The notes under the pieces: model-generated
The model's database searches: none
Told to the model about the DNA's origin: nothing
What the model saw: only the letters and a program-made list of their open reading frames with translations
In this document: positions 11,466 to 24,383 of the stretch, one piece after another
Position numbering within the stretch: the first letter of the stretch is position 1
Layout: each line of letters starts with the position of its first letter
Assembly: GCA_029953675.1 (NCBI GenBank)
Contig: JAMWBK010000010.1
Coordinates: 744,001 to 808,000 of the forward strand
DNA: 64,000 nucleotides
Reading direction: 5' to 3'
Origin: Rhodosorus marinus
Lineage: Eukaryota; Rhodophyta; Stylonematophyceae; Stylonematales; Stylonemataceae
Translations under genes and position numbers: made by a program

Positions 11466-12411
11466 TTACCGAGGGACACGGAAGGGGTTCGCTATTGTGG
11501 TGTCCTCGTCTCGTTCGACTACAATGTGCTCATCAATTTCGTAGGTGGCACCACCTGTCCTTGAATAGGAGCTGCCCCTCCGAGAACCGTCCACTGTCCG
11601 TAGGTTAAAGCCGGGGGATCCTGAAAACGGTTCCTCCTGGCTTTCAGGCGATGGGTGGACTTGTGCACTCGATCGGGATGATCGATTTTGCTCGGGACTC
11701 AAGCTCCTGAAGTGGCTTGAAAGATTGTCCTGAGCGTGGTCGTCTGATATTGGATGGTGTTGACCCCGCGGAGAGTAGCTTGGAGATCGTTCTGTGCGTA
11801 CGAGAGTGACTTAGGAGTGGAAACTGTAGCAGATCTTGTTGAAACGTGCACTACCTCTATTTGGGACGCTATTGACAGCCGAATGGGGAACCGGCTGAGT
11901 CGGTTCATCATCCGTGACAGTGTCTTTCCTGACCGTTTTTGGACGGCGTCCGCCAGCTCGCATCTTGGAAACGTGGGTCAGAACATCTTCGAACGGTGCA
12001 ATCTGGAAGAAGTCGACGCTTTTGATTTGAGAGCCATCTTCCTTGTGGGGCTGCACAGACTCAAGCGGAACCCCGAGATCGGCCAGGCCGGTTTCACTTG
12101 CAGATTCGCCACCTCCTCGCAGCATTTTCTGTCTCCTGAAATAGGCCTTTTGCCGCGATACGGGATCATTCTTCTGAAGATTCCGCTTGCGTCTAACCAG
12201 TGACGAACAAACACATACGTGTCATCAAACAGGCAAAAAACCGAATTGACGTAGGCCGATCAGCTACTTTCAGGACAGAACAGCATACTTCGCCCCGCCC
12301 ATCCACGAGTTCATATTGGGAACCTTTTTCTTCAACAGAGAAGTACAAACTTACAGTTTCAATAACTTCTAAAAGGTTCTGACGCAATCTACTATTGGCT
12401 CCACCCAACAC
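11466..12411 (-). CDS. Unidentified multi-exon protein (limits uncertain)
   Basis: An upstream exon ending at 12355 (NSRLRQNLLEVIET, donor GTAAGT) joins in phase 0 to an exon starting at 12173 (KNDPVSRQKAYFRRQKMLRG) that continues through GLADLGVPLESVQPHKEDGS and FFQIAPFEDVLTHVSKMRAG to about 11870. A donor near 11868 (GAG-GTAGTG) could lead into the frame STPKSLSYAQNDLQATLRGV with a stop at 11699; another frame continues as a Ser-rich tail ending HIVVERDEDTTIANPF..., stop at 11466. The start codon was not found; the first exon seen lacks an ATG and needs an upstream exon. The protein is basic in the middle, Ser/acidic later, with no known domain. The promoter side faces the interval 12412-12913. 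Confidence 0.35.
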
Positions 12412-12913
12412 ACACGTTCCCTTTCTTCAAACTCATTCTCAGAATGACCATAAATCCACCCCCAAAAAGGCAGATGTTTCAGTTCTCCTCAACAAACTGA
12501 ATTTGAGAAACTTTTGATGGGCCAATGGACGTGATTTGAATTTGGCGAATGATACTTGCCCGAAAAGAAAAGCCTTCTGTTTTTTGAAAGAACGTATTTG
12601 GCCATTGGCAGGTCAATGTTACTAAAGAAGTTAAATTATTGTAGAAGTACACAGGGGAATGTTCCCTTTAGTGGGAAGCTGGGAGTACCACTCTCCCTCT
12701 GCTTTCAATGGCAGCAGTTTCTGGAGAGACTGACTCGAATTCCAGGAGCCTAACCAGAGCAGCACGATAAAGATCATGGCTTCCGTGGATAAGGTTTTCG
12801 TTCAGTTATAAGAGTTTGCTGTAGGCACGAGTCTGTTCAGGAACTACGTTTCTAAGGGGTTCGTAGTACACAAGACGAACACAGGGGGTTTCAGGCAGGA
12901 CGTGGGATTAAAT
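12412..12913. other. Intergenic or missing 5' exon region
   Basis: About 500 bp between two minus-strand genes. It probably contains the missing first exon and promoter of the gene on its left, but I could not pick a start codon with confidence. No repeat or RNA gene is seen. Confidence 0.35.
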
Positions 12914-13842
12914 TCAGGCTATAGTGACCGATCCTCGGTCAACCGGCTGCCTCACCACTCGGTCGAATATATCCGTAGCGTCAGCTTTTTCGCTACGCAA
13001 TGATCGTGCTACACGAAGGTCAATTAGGGACATGCCGCGAAAGCTTGGAAATCTGAGTTCCCCCATGAAGAGTGTCACGGCAGTGAATCCGGAACTTAAG
13101 GTCTTCAATTCAGTGCTGGACACAACGCCCGTCGCTTCAAGATCGTAGTTCTGAAGGAGAAGGAGACGTAGGTCGGTTGACTTTTGAAGACGTTTCGATA
13201 GCCAAGCTCTCAACACCGCAAGGAGTTTGGAGTTTGTCTCCACTTTCCACGACGAGCCGAGCAGTACTGTTCAAGACATAAACAAGCAATCACAGAAGAG
13301 TCCGGTCAATCTTCCAGGCAGGGGAAAAAGAAAAGCCTAGTACAAAGCCCGACGATCGCCTTGAGCTTTTGGAGATGAGGTGGATGGCGAGCGTCATGAA
13401 GACAAACTTTCTCGGTGAGGACAGCGCGCGATTGTTTTCGTAGGGGAGCAGCCAAGAGATACGACGAAACTGTACTTCTCGACGGTTTCTAGGGTGAACG
13501 TGTTGTGTTGAAGCGTTACAACCTCAGTACTCTGCCGTGCGCTTCTCAGCGTAGTGTTGAAATTCGCAGTTTTGGGCGGGTTTGTCTGAGGAGGAATCGT
13601 AGCTCTTGGTCAGGGCTTGCACTGTTCTTCTTGGTTGTATGAGGATCCGAGGAACTGCCCGCTAGCGCTGTGGAGGTACTGGGCCCATATCGTCGTTTTC
13701 TTGTACGCGTATCGGTGGGGTTTGAACTTGATTGCCCCTGATACGAGCGAGGCCAAGGTTTGTATCGTAGAGTGTGGAGTATTTTGGTTGTTTCTGGATC
13801 AAAGCAGAGTCTCTTGGAAAGGAGGTGCGGGTGATATTGCAT
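12914..13842 (-). CDS. Unidentified multi-exon protein, divergent from NUP107
   Basis: Two downstream exons are well supported. Exon 13585-13408 reads TANFNTTLRSARQSTEVVTL, then QHNTFTLETVEKYSFVVSLG, with a donor GTTTGT. Exon 13266-12914 reads ILLGSSWKVETNSKLLAVLR and continues to a stop after PVDRGSVTIA. They join in phase and give about 175 residues. Upstream, a frame reading YDTNLGLARIRGNQVQTPPI and RVQENDDMGP could supply the first exon (donor CCA-GTACCT, phase 0), but the start codon is unclear; ATGs at 13842 and 13970 lie in different frames. The sequence looks like a mixed beta/helix soluble protein. I do not recognise the family. It lies head to head with NUP107 with little room for two promoters. 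Confidence 0.4.
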
Positions 13843-13916
13843 GGGTTATGGATTCGTACAGCTGTTAACGATTTGAAAAGCGAAACGTGTTTAGGCAGGG
13901 TTTGTGCAATTGAGAT

Positions 13917-16467
13917 ATGACTTCGATTACTCCGACGGTGAGAAGGATCAACTTTTCCTCGCCATCGCAATCAAGATCGCCATACATTTCGGGATCAGCA
14001 CAGAGGAGAACGCCTTCGAGCGTCGGGAAATCAACCCCTAGGACAAAAGTAAACATCAGGGCCACGCACTCCGCGGAGGATCGGCTTAGAGCTGCCGGCC
14101 TCGATGTTCTTGCTGCCTTTCAAAATGGAGATATCAAAAATCCAGAAGTTTTCGCGAAACAGATGCGCCTGGCAGTAGAAGCGCAGATGAAAGATACAGA
14201 AGGACTGTACTCGTCCTCGTTGCCCGCCGTTGACGTTCAATCGGCGCTGTTGAACCTTGACAGTGAAAGATGCCTGTGGCTCCTGGCGGAGAGGAGCATG
14301 AGAATGGAGCAAAGTTTTGCTGTAAATGACGTGGTCAGTCGTTTAGCAAAGGCTGAAGCATTTGGGGTCAACTCGATGCCGCTTCTCACTAGGTTGAGGA
14401 TTGTATCAGAATGGCTTGAAACAATGGCTGGTGAGAGAATAGATGCGGCTGGAGGTGCAAACTTGAAGCCTCTAGATGATCCTGCATATACATGGCAGTA
14501 TTCCTTTCCCGACATTACCCCAGTGGTGGACCACTACAATCTCACTGATGTAGAGGCGCGTGTGGAAGAACGTGCAAGTAGAGAGATGTGGAAACTTCTC
14601 CTGGCGGGGAGAGCTGAAGATGCAGAACAGCTAAGCCGAAGCATAGGGCAGGGCTGGCGCGCAGCGAGCTCCTTTGCAGCTGGTCGCGGTGTTTCATGGA
14701 TCAGCAGCGATGGAACTGTCGGTGGGTCAAGAGCAAGCTGGGCGAAAGTTGCGGCGAAGATTGCGGAGGACAAAGATTCACCAATGTCCCCTTACGAAAA
14801 AGCTGCACTAGGGCTGCTGGCTGGCGTAGAGGCACCAGCGCTTGCCGTGTGCGCTCAATACGAAGAGCGCTTGTGGGTTCGGGCTTCTTGCGCGGCTTAC
14901 GCTATGACCAAGGCCTTGGCGGAAGGTGCAGAAGAGGATCTGGATGTTGAAACCCTGTTGCACATATTTTTGCAGACAGAAGGAATTGGAGAAAGGGGTA
15001 CGGAAATCCAGTCCGCCCGGAAGGTTCAGGCTTATCTGTCGCTTGGAAGAGACATACCGGAAGACGCCCTCTGCAACCTCCTGAGTGAGATGAACATGGC
15101 GGGTCGATCTGCCGAATGCAGTACATGGCTTCTTAGGATGAACGCTCACATAGCCCTCGTGTATAGACTCTGCGGACTAATTGACCAAGGGAACGACCTG
15201 GTCGTGGAGCTCTTTGAAGAGACGGTCAGGGCGTACATAGCTAGGCTAATCAAAATTGCTAAGGACGACGGTGGCGCGGGGCAAGGAAAAGTTGCGCTGG
15301 AGTTTTCGAGGCAAGCTCTCTTCGAGATGATAGCGAGATATGCGTCGCAATTGAGCGAGCCCCTTGCAGTAGAGCTTTGCTCGGAGGTGCTAGAGATATG
15401 TCTACATAGCGACCTGAAGCCTACCGCAGTCGAGAGAGATTCGAGGGCTCAATGTGTACATAAATTTTCGTCATGTTTCGAAAAGGATATCCTCAGACGG
15501 ATTTCTAGTGCCGCCGTGGACAGAGTCTGGGCCACCTCGCTCCCAAAGGATGTAGACGTCTCACAAGGGAGTTCTGGCATGAAGCCAAAGGATGAGCTCG
15601 CAATTGGGATACTGGGGATCCTAATCCTTCCACCAGTGGACAACCCTAAGGAACTTCTGTGCCGGACAACACGGTTAGCCAGACTCTTTGGAATCGCTCA
15701 GAACAACATCGCCGCGAAGCGATTGCTGGAGGTTTTTCCAATCGATTGCTTGCAAAGTATTGCGTCAGAAGACTGTGTGAATGAGAGGCACGAGCTGGAG
15801 TGCTGGCATGCATTCTTTCATGCGCTCTCCAGACATAACGAATGGAGGCATCATTTTTACGGCAACAGGCCACTTCCACCACCGGAGTCGGTACGACAAG
15901 CGGCTGTTGCGGCGTCCGGCACAGTGGCGTACGAATCTCAGGCAGCGGCTAATGTGCAGATGTCCGCCTATCTGGAGTTACTGGAGGAGTACAACCGCGT
16001 TGGTCAGAGGCTTCGTGTCATCGCCGTTGATGCCTTGAATGGGGCGTTGATGATTCCTGGTGGATGGATGCGAGATATACTTTCAAGCGACTCTGCGGAC
16101 GGGGAGAACCGAGAGCAAGAATTGCTGGTCGTGAGAGGGATTGGAGTCCCTACTTTGGTTTCTTTACTTCAAAACATTCTGGACGAATCGAGCTCTCACT
16201 CCGAGGCAACCCAGGTACGCTACCCTAAGCAGGAAACGAGTTTGCTCATTGCCTTATGTTCCTAAACCTTTCCTCTCCTTTGCTCAGCTTGTTGACCTTG
16301 TTGCAAGCGAGAGGTTGAAACTCTACGAAGACTTCCCCAGGAACGAGCTCAAGGCCTTTCTAACAAGGGCGCGTACTAGCTTTACAAATCTGGCGCAGAG
16401 CATGGCGGATCACCGGAAACCTGGTGAAGAGCTGTACAAGGGCGAGATCTTCCAGGACTTGGGATGA
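13917..16467 (+). CDS. NUP107: Nucleoporin NUP107 (Nup84 family)
   Basis: Two exons (13917-16214 and 16288-16467, intron 73 nt, phase 0) encode 825 residues, somewhat shorter than animal and plant homologs. A Ser/Pro/Arg-rich, disordered N-terminus of about 50 residues precedes an all-helical body. Family landm arks are the YTWQYSFPDITPVVDHYN block, MWKLLLAGRAEDAEQLSRSI followed by GQGWRAASSFAAGRG, and the C-terminal LVDLVASERLKLYEDFPRNE exon, which matches the conserved Nup107 tail that binds Nup133. The protein is a scaffold of the Y-complex of the nuclear pore. Its last exon is tail to tail with the APP1-like gene, 70 bp apart. Confidence 0.88.
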
Positions 16468-16537
16468 CCAGATGATGCCGCTCATTTCGTTTAAACCTTC
16501 AACCCTGCGTAGACCCATCTACGTATTAGTGATTCAC

Positions 16538-17527
16538 TTATCTACGAACCGATGTGGCTCCGTTCATGGATGTCAGTTTGGACCTCTCCTCATGCAGAAG
16601 CATCCAGCACCTCTTGAGGTCCCGTAGCAGCTCCTGCCCCTGCACGGATTGAAAGCGGAGCCCGAGTTCCGTGAACTCGCGGCAGGCAGCGTCGCACACC
16701 TAGTTTATGGAGAAATGGATCTGATCAGATAGTGGGTTTCGTTACAGCAGCGTTTGATGATGACAGCTTACGTTCAACATGGCTTTCCTGCAAAGCAACC
16801 GATGTTGCCAAGCCTTAACGGCAGCACCGACATAAGTACGGAAATAAATGATAGGCCTGCCCCTCACGCGCGCTTCTGCAACTTCCTCTTCTGTGTGAAC
16901 AACGTGAAGGAACAATGCTCGCATACGCTCGGGCAGGTCCTGCAGAAGCCTCATTCCTGCCACCGGATCGTATTGTCCCGTGTCACCAATGAAAACGAAC
17001 TTTACTCCTGGGTCTACCTGTCGAGAAAGGTTAATAATATTCTCATATTTTGTATGTCCCGTCCTAGGCAGAAACAGCCAGTCTATGATACAACCATACA
17101 ATCGCTCACCGAGTCCCCAGTCGTGAAGGCCGTTCAATTCTCCACATCGCCTGTAGCCAACGGCGACTCGATGGTCCTCGTTCAACCCTAGGATAGGTTC
17201 GAGTTCCTTCGGTCTAGCGGTTGCTACGGAAACCCTGAGAGGGGAATATTCTGAATCACAGCTCCTTGCCAACTCCAGCCCAAACTGGTATGCCCCTGGA
17301 TAAGCCACGCCATGGTAAAACCGCTGATCAATACCTCCGCTGATAGGAAGCCAGAGAAAGTTCTGCCCTCCAGAGCAGCAGATCGTGTCGTCAATATCTG
17401 AGATTACTTTGATCACGTCTTTTCCATTCGAGTCCGTTTCATTTCCGGCCATCCACTCCTCGAGGATACGATCTTTTACGTAGTGCTTTCTCCATCGACC
17501 CGTATCCATTGGAGATCTCCCACTCAT
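16538..17527 (-). CDS. APP1/DUF2183-domain phosphatidate phosphatase-like protein
   Basis: Two exons (17527-16772, 16699-16538, intron 72 nt) give 305 residues. The HAD-type catalytic motif DxDxT is present as KVISDIDDTICCSGG near the N-terminus, with FYHGVAYPGAYQFGLELAR and VSVATARP next, and the second HAD motif FVFIGDTGQYDPVAGM near residue 200. This is the catalytic core of the APP1/DUF2183 family, which in yeast is a Mg-dependent phosphatidate phosphatase linked to actin patches. The substrate here is inferred only. The start at 17527 is the first ATG in frame; the longer frame above it begins at a GTG. A separate N-terminal exon cannot be excluded because known homologs are often longer. 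It is tail to tail with NUP107. Confidence 0.72.
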
Positions 17528-17566
17528 CCTCCTCCCATCATTTCCTACTCGAAGGATCAGTCCCAC

Positions 17567-19119
17567 AATGTAAAATTCTCACGTGTGAAGCCACCTTATA
17601 ACAACCCCCTTGAGGAGTTTGCCGTTGAAAACAGACTAGCCACAATGACTCAAGACCAGGACGCTTGGTTACATCAAGTCTCTCTTAGTCCCTACCTCAT
17701 CCAACAGAATTGTACTCCTTCCCCATTCTCAAACAGGGAAAACGTTTCCCCCACTCCGTCTCAAGATCCGGTAAAAAGAGCAACTGCTTACGATAAGAGG
17801 AGTTCCATTCAGCGGCACACCGTTCTGAGGAGGCTGGCTCCGAAGCCGATGTGGGGATGTCTCGAATATAAGCGATGCTTTCAGAAGCAAACTACGGCGT
17901 GGTACAGCTCGCTTGGCGAGTCACGCCAAGCATATAGAGGCGAAGTCTGGACACCGTTTCCCCTCGAGCCTAGCGTGCTACCCCAATACGCTACCTCCTC
18001 AACCTGCATTTTGGTTTGCGGGTCTTTCGAGTGCTTTGCGCGAACATTCGATTCATGTGCGTCACGTGAAGTGAAGCCTCACGGACGGAACTCTGGTGAA
18101 GGAAACTGGTCAACTGCTGCTGCTGGAAAAGTTTGAGCAGGCGGGACTATTTCTTGTTCAGGCCCTTTGATTTCCAACATGGGGAGGGTTTGTGACGACC
18201 TTCGGATAACAAACTGTCACCAGCTTTGGGTTGTAATAGATGCCTTGGAGAGAGAGGAGGGGGAGGACGAGTACGGAAACGCGTGATCCGTTGACTTGTG
18301 CGGTTTCTCTTTTATACAAAAGCGCTCCATAGTGTCGTCAACTCTCCCGTACTCGTCAGGGCAGGAGAGCTGGCCCGAAGGCTCTTGACTGGCCAACGAG
18401 AATCGATGCCTGCTCCATTCACAGACCGATAAACTCTCTACTACTACTAGCTATAGTGACAGAAACAAAGCAGAGGTCGTTCAAAAACTTGAGCATTCTT
18501 TCGATCATCAACTAGAACTTTACCGGGAATAAGAATTTCACCTTCGGCATCCCAAGGAGGTTCTAGGGTATCTGCAGGTATCCTTCAGATGCCTTTGTTC
18601 TCCACAGCCCTCGAACAACCGTTGAAAACTCCTTTTGCAAAGGCCGTGCGGCTTACACCATCGACTGTGGCATGTTTAGAACCATTTAGAATATATCGAG
18701 CATTTTAGGACTAGAATCAATTTTTTAACTTCTTGAAACAAAATAATAAGGATACTTGATCTAAATAAAGATCATAGTTCTATATTAGGGATTCTTACGA
18801 GGAGCGACAGTTCCGCGGTCGTTCGTCCTTGCAAAGGGGAAAGAGGACAGGGACTACTTGAAGGCGAAGAGGCCTTTCAGGCTAGAGCAGGGTTAGTCAG
18901 GAGTGAGTCGCGGGCTCTGTTAAGCTCTGATGAAATCGACTTTGTTCTCGGTCGTTTGAGTTTGTGGGTTGACTCTTGTTTGGGGGGTTTTGGGGCGAGC
19001 AAGATCGAGCTTTTTTGGGAGATCGAAAAGAGCTCTGCAAAGTTCTTTTTCGGCTTTTGTGTGGATTTTAAGAGGGACCTGTGGTGCCTCGTACGCCGCC
19101 CTTTTTGTATTAGGCCGCG
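17567..19119. other. Intergenic; one weak ORF
   Basis: The interval holds a 163-codon plus-strand frame (17645-18136) rich in Pro, Ser and Gln with no recognised domain. It overlaps the likely promoter of the minus-strand APP1-like gene, so I do not call it a gene. From about 18660 to 18790 the DNA is AT-rich. The last 300 bp should hold the promoter and 5' UTR of the sigma-like subunit gene starting at 19120. Confidence 0.35.
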
Positions 19120-19655
19120 ATGATTAAAGGTATTATTATCGCCTCATACAAGAGCGGTGGGGTATTGTTTCAGAGGTACTACGGGAGGGACCTGAGCACG
19201 GTGAGCGCGCAGGCTCGCTTTTTGCAGAAAGTTCGCGACACGACGGCTATCGAATGGCCCGCTCTCATACAGGAGAGCCCTGAGGAGGTTTGGTTTGCTT
19301 CGTCAAAGGTTTTCCCAGGAGGGCTTCTGTCGTCTAAACACCCTTTTGTCGTCGGTTAATTTGCCAGTGCGCGTACGCTGATGGAATGCACATAACCTAC
19401 AAGTTAATGGGAGATGTTGTTGTTACTGTGGTGGGGGTAGATGAGCACGACCAGATGCTGCTTCTCGAATTCTGCAGGGCATTTGAAGCCGCCGTCAAGA
19501 AAGTCCTGAAAATCAAACCCAACGCTGATGTTTCAATGGAATTGAGGATCTTGCAGAGCTACTCAAAGGTGTCCATGATCGTAGAGGAGATGATTATCGA
19601 TGGAGACATAGACCATCTGGACGCGAACATGATCGCGGCGGTAATCAAAATGTAA
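19120..19655 (+). CDS. Small adaptor-complex (longin/sigma) subunit, TSET sigma (LOLITA)-like
   Basis: Two exons (19120-19308, 19368-19655; 59-nt intron, phase 0) encode 158 residues, the usual size of AP sigma, zeta-COP and TSET sigma chains. It opens with the longin strand IKGIIIASYKSGGVLFQRYY and in exon 2 has CAYADGMHITYKLMGDVVV, GVDEHDQMLLLEFCRAFEAA, then a helix pair and the tail IDHLDANMIAAVIKM. The YxxxGDVxxxxVGxDExDxxxL pattern is closer to my memory of plant TSET sigma (LOLITA) than to AP1-4 sigma or zeta-COP, but this is a recollection, not a search. These subunits sit in the core of vesicle or endocytic adaptor complexes. The exon 2 start uses the acceptor TTTGCCAG. Confidence 0.6.
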
Positions 19656-20024
19656 GACAAATGCACCACGCTAGTGGGTTTCGCGTGAGAAAGAGCTCAG
19701 CTCAGAAACTACGTTCACGTTGCGTCTGGGACACTTCGGATATTGGGGTTTGAGTCCAAGGATCTCGTACAAGATACTTCTTTAGCAGAAGATTAAATTG
19801 TGTACTATAGTAATACAATCTTCGCGGGTTTCCGGTTGGACATCCGTTCCCTCCTCAACAGCTCGAGTTATTAAAATCACGATCCCAGCCACCCCCGCAG
19901 GTCCAGTCCGGTCCAGCGCCAACGCTCGAATTTGAGGACTGTACAGATCCATCAGGCGACGTCGCGGAGTACGCTCACACGCACACCAAGAGTCTCTTAC
20001 AAGTTGATCTTTGCACTGATATGC
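19656..20024. other. Short intergenic between convergent genes
   Basis: About 370 bp between the stop of the sigma-like gene (+) and the stop of UGPase (-). It must contain both 3' UTRs. No gene-like sequence is visible. Confidence 0.5.
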
Positions 20025-21672
<1,648 letters not shown>

Positions 21673-23242
21673 CCTTTCCTCTCCAAAGAAATACCGGAAA
21701 ACTCTCACTAGTCACAAGGTATACACAATCTACGGCAACACAAAAATCCAAACCACGTTCATTCACACTCTTCCCAACCAGCCCACGCTCCCAAACTGCT
21801 CCCCCTCGACGATCGTATAGTCTGTTATATAGGCCCCAGCTCCTCCCTCATCAGCAAGGAGTAACAATCAGACATTTTCTTTGGTCCAAAAAATCTCCAC
21901 TCCGAACAACCCCTCCTAAGAACACCCCATTAAATTTTCAATAGCTACAAATCACAAATAAAATAAGCCTTATTGAAAAACCTATCTACTTGCAAATACC
22001 CCCCTTCCAACCTCATCGTTGATTAAAAGGTTCTTGTAATCGTACCAAAATTAAGGCCCAACAAGATGAATTTTGATCTTGAGGGGGGTTCCATATTCCC
22101 AGAGCGTAAAACAGTATACAGCGAAAAAACAATGGCCTTTTGAGTAATCCCTGCAAATGAAGCATTAACAAACAGGGGTTCTCCTGTGACGCAGAAAGTC
22201 AGTTGGAGAATGATAATTCATTTGACCCCCCCTTATGATCTGCTCGCATGCAGAGGCTGTTCCCGTTCGATGCCTGGATAAATATATATTAATCAAGAGG
22301 TCGGAGGCGACCACCATCAAGTCGGGCAGCCTGGAGCCAGTCCAATACCACCCCTCCCCCTCGGGTGTAATTGGTGTGAAAAAGGAATCTTCACGGTCGG
22401 CTTTGATTTCCAATTGTTTTGTTAAGTATCGAGGAAATCCTGCGGCTCGGCTTCTTTCTTTTATCCAGTTATCGTCCACAGAACATAAATATTACTTTAT
22501 TATGACAAATTTTCAATAGTAGTCGATAGGGAAAATCAACTAAAATATCCTTAAATGTGGAATTTTTTTCCAAGTTCTTTAAATAGGTTGACATCTTTAG
22601 ACTGGATTCTGATGGAGGTTGGAATAATCTAAAGGAAAATTGCAATAGTTCCTAAAACTTGACCGATTAAGCAAAACTACCCAGATTGAGAATTTTGGTA
22701 GAGGATGAGTTCTTGAAATAGGTTCACCGGTGGGTGGCCTGCCCCGACAGCCTCTTTGGAGACGACATGGTTTGTACTGTGCGTCCTGAGCAGTGGTTGC
22801 TCCCCTACTAGCAGCAAGTACTCCCAAGCAATAAGTGATAAATCAAGGAGCCTGGTGAGAGCGGGAGCACAACATCATCAACACGCCGGCTTTTTCTAGA
22901 ATTGTACGCAAGGTGCTGACTCGAATGGATTTGGTGGCAGTCGCGGAACGCACTTGTCAAAGCTCTGTCACAGTGAGGGAGAGACGCTCCTCTAAACTTG
23001 ATATGATTGAAAGCTGGCTCACAAATTCTCAAGTGTAGGGACCGCGTGCGCAGGGTGAAGCCGCATCAGTAGGAAGAATTTCGAGCTGGGCCGGAGCTTT
23101 AGGAGTCTATCAAGTCGATTCGTAGTAAGCCTTCTGCTTTTCTGTATGCTGATGTATCCCACAGATTAGCTGCCCCTGAGCAGACAATCATGGAATACAT
23201 CTGCTAGCGGTTTATTTGTTCTTAGTCTTTCCTGTTCTGCCT
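21673..23242. other. Intergenic with AT-rich stretches
   Basis: About 1.6 kb. The right-hand side of the UGPase start (21673-21850) should be its promoter and 5' UTR. AT-rich DNA runs from about 21930 to 22130 and 22470 to 22660. A 104-residue minus frame at 22165-22479 has no recognised features. The last 150 bp lead into the DHFR-like gene. Confidence 0.4.
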
Positions 23243-24073
23243 ATGCTGATGATCGAGGAGCACCACATAGTGCGAACCAGGAAACTGCGACGCGGTCCAG
23301 CTGAGCCAAGTCGAGGCGCACCTCAATTCTCAGAGATGCTCAGGTACAGGATCATTGCGGCGATCACCCGCGATAGCAGAGGGATTGGAAAGGATGGGGT
23401 TATGCCATGGCCCAAACTGGGCGCGGATATGAAGCATTTTCGGGAGCTCACAGTGGGCGGCGTTGTTATCGTTGGCCGCGTTACCTTCGAGAAGATTGGT
23501 GTCTTGGAGAACAGGCTCAACGTGGTTCTTTGCAGATCACGAAATGAATACCGAGGGGAGAATCTGATCGGCGCTCGTTCACTGGAACAAGCCGAGATGT
23601 TGATCGGGTCTAGAGGTACGCATATGTGTTGAGTAAACATCAGAAACGGAAACTAATACTCACTACAACGTGACTCGCGTCTTCGCGCTGTCCGCCAATA
23701 TTTGCATCTCGTTGAAGACGCGCTAAACGTGATTGCCACTTTCCACACCTTGACGCCCGCCAGGATTTCAAGTAGCGAACATTATCGGGGGTCAATCAGT
23801 CTACAAGACGGCCTTTGAAGTTCCAAGATATAGTCAAAGACTGCACCTCACGGAAATAGAAAACTCGTACGAATGCGACAGGTTCTTCCCGGCGTTTCAC
23901 GATCACCAAAAGGTTCGACACCTCCCGAGAGCTGTCCAATCATCACTTACTCAAATATTTTGACTAGTGTTCGACATATGTCTCCTAAAACTACTATTAT
24001 TCAGATATTTGAGTCCGTACAGCATGAAGAAAACGGAATAAGATTCACATTTTCGGAATGGGAGGCTCGGTAG
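23243..24073 (+). CDS. Stand-alone dihydrofolate reductase-like protein
   Basis: Three exons (to 23615, 23764-23912, 24005-24073) encode a single DHFR fold and no thymidylate synthase. Seen: YRIIAAITRDSRGIGKDGVM with PWPKLGADMKHFRELTVGG (acidic active-site Asp kept), IVGRVTF in place of the usual MGRKTF, and NIIGGQSVYKTAF with the NADPH-binding Gly-Gly. The invariant RPLxGR block that carries the folate-binding arginine is shortened to VLENR. The start is either ATG 23243 (197 residues) or ATG 23336 (166 residues, beginning MLRYRIIAAI); the longer form adds a basic leader. Its closest relative in the window is the DHFR half of the fused gene at 43760. Whether it reduces folate is doubtful. 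Confidence 0.75.
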
Positions 24074-24383
24074 TTGCAGAAGGTGACAGTTATTTGGCAA
24101 GTTTGGCCAGCTTCTAGAAGCAAATATTCTTTGTATTTTTTAAATTGTGCGTTTGAGGGTAGAGGTTAGTATTTAACTAGAAGCTTAAGTGTCACTGCCC
24201 GGGTCTTGGGGTGTGGATACATAAGTACTGGTTCGTCGACGATCGAGCGAAGAGGGAGGAGGTATAGGCAGGTTCTTGGGTAGGTCTTGGAGGTGTATGT
24301 GACTTCTGTCTGGTTTAAAATAGATACGTAACTTCAGTACAGAAGTTTCTTGAAGTATACTTATTGTTGAGGTTTGTCTTGCT

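Noticed and set aside
17645-18136. 163-codon plus-strand ORF upstream of the APP1-like gene
   Set aside because: Pro/Ser/Gln-rich without any recognisable domain and overlapping the probable promoter of the divergent gene. No splice partners or homologous pattern were seen.
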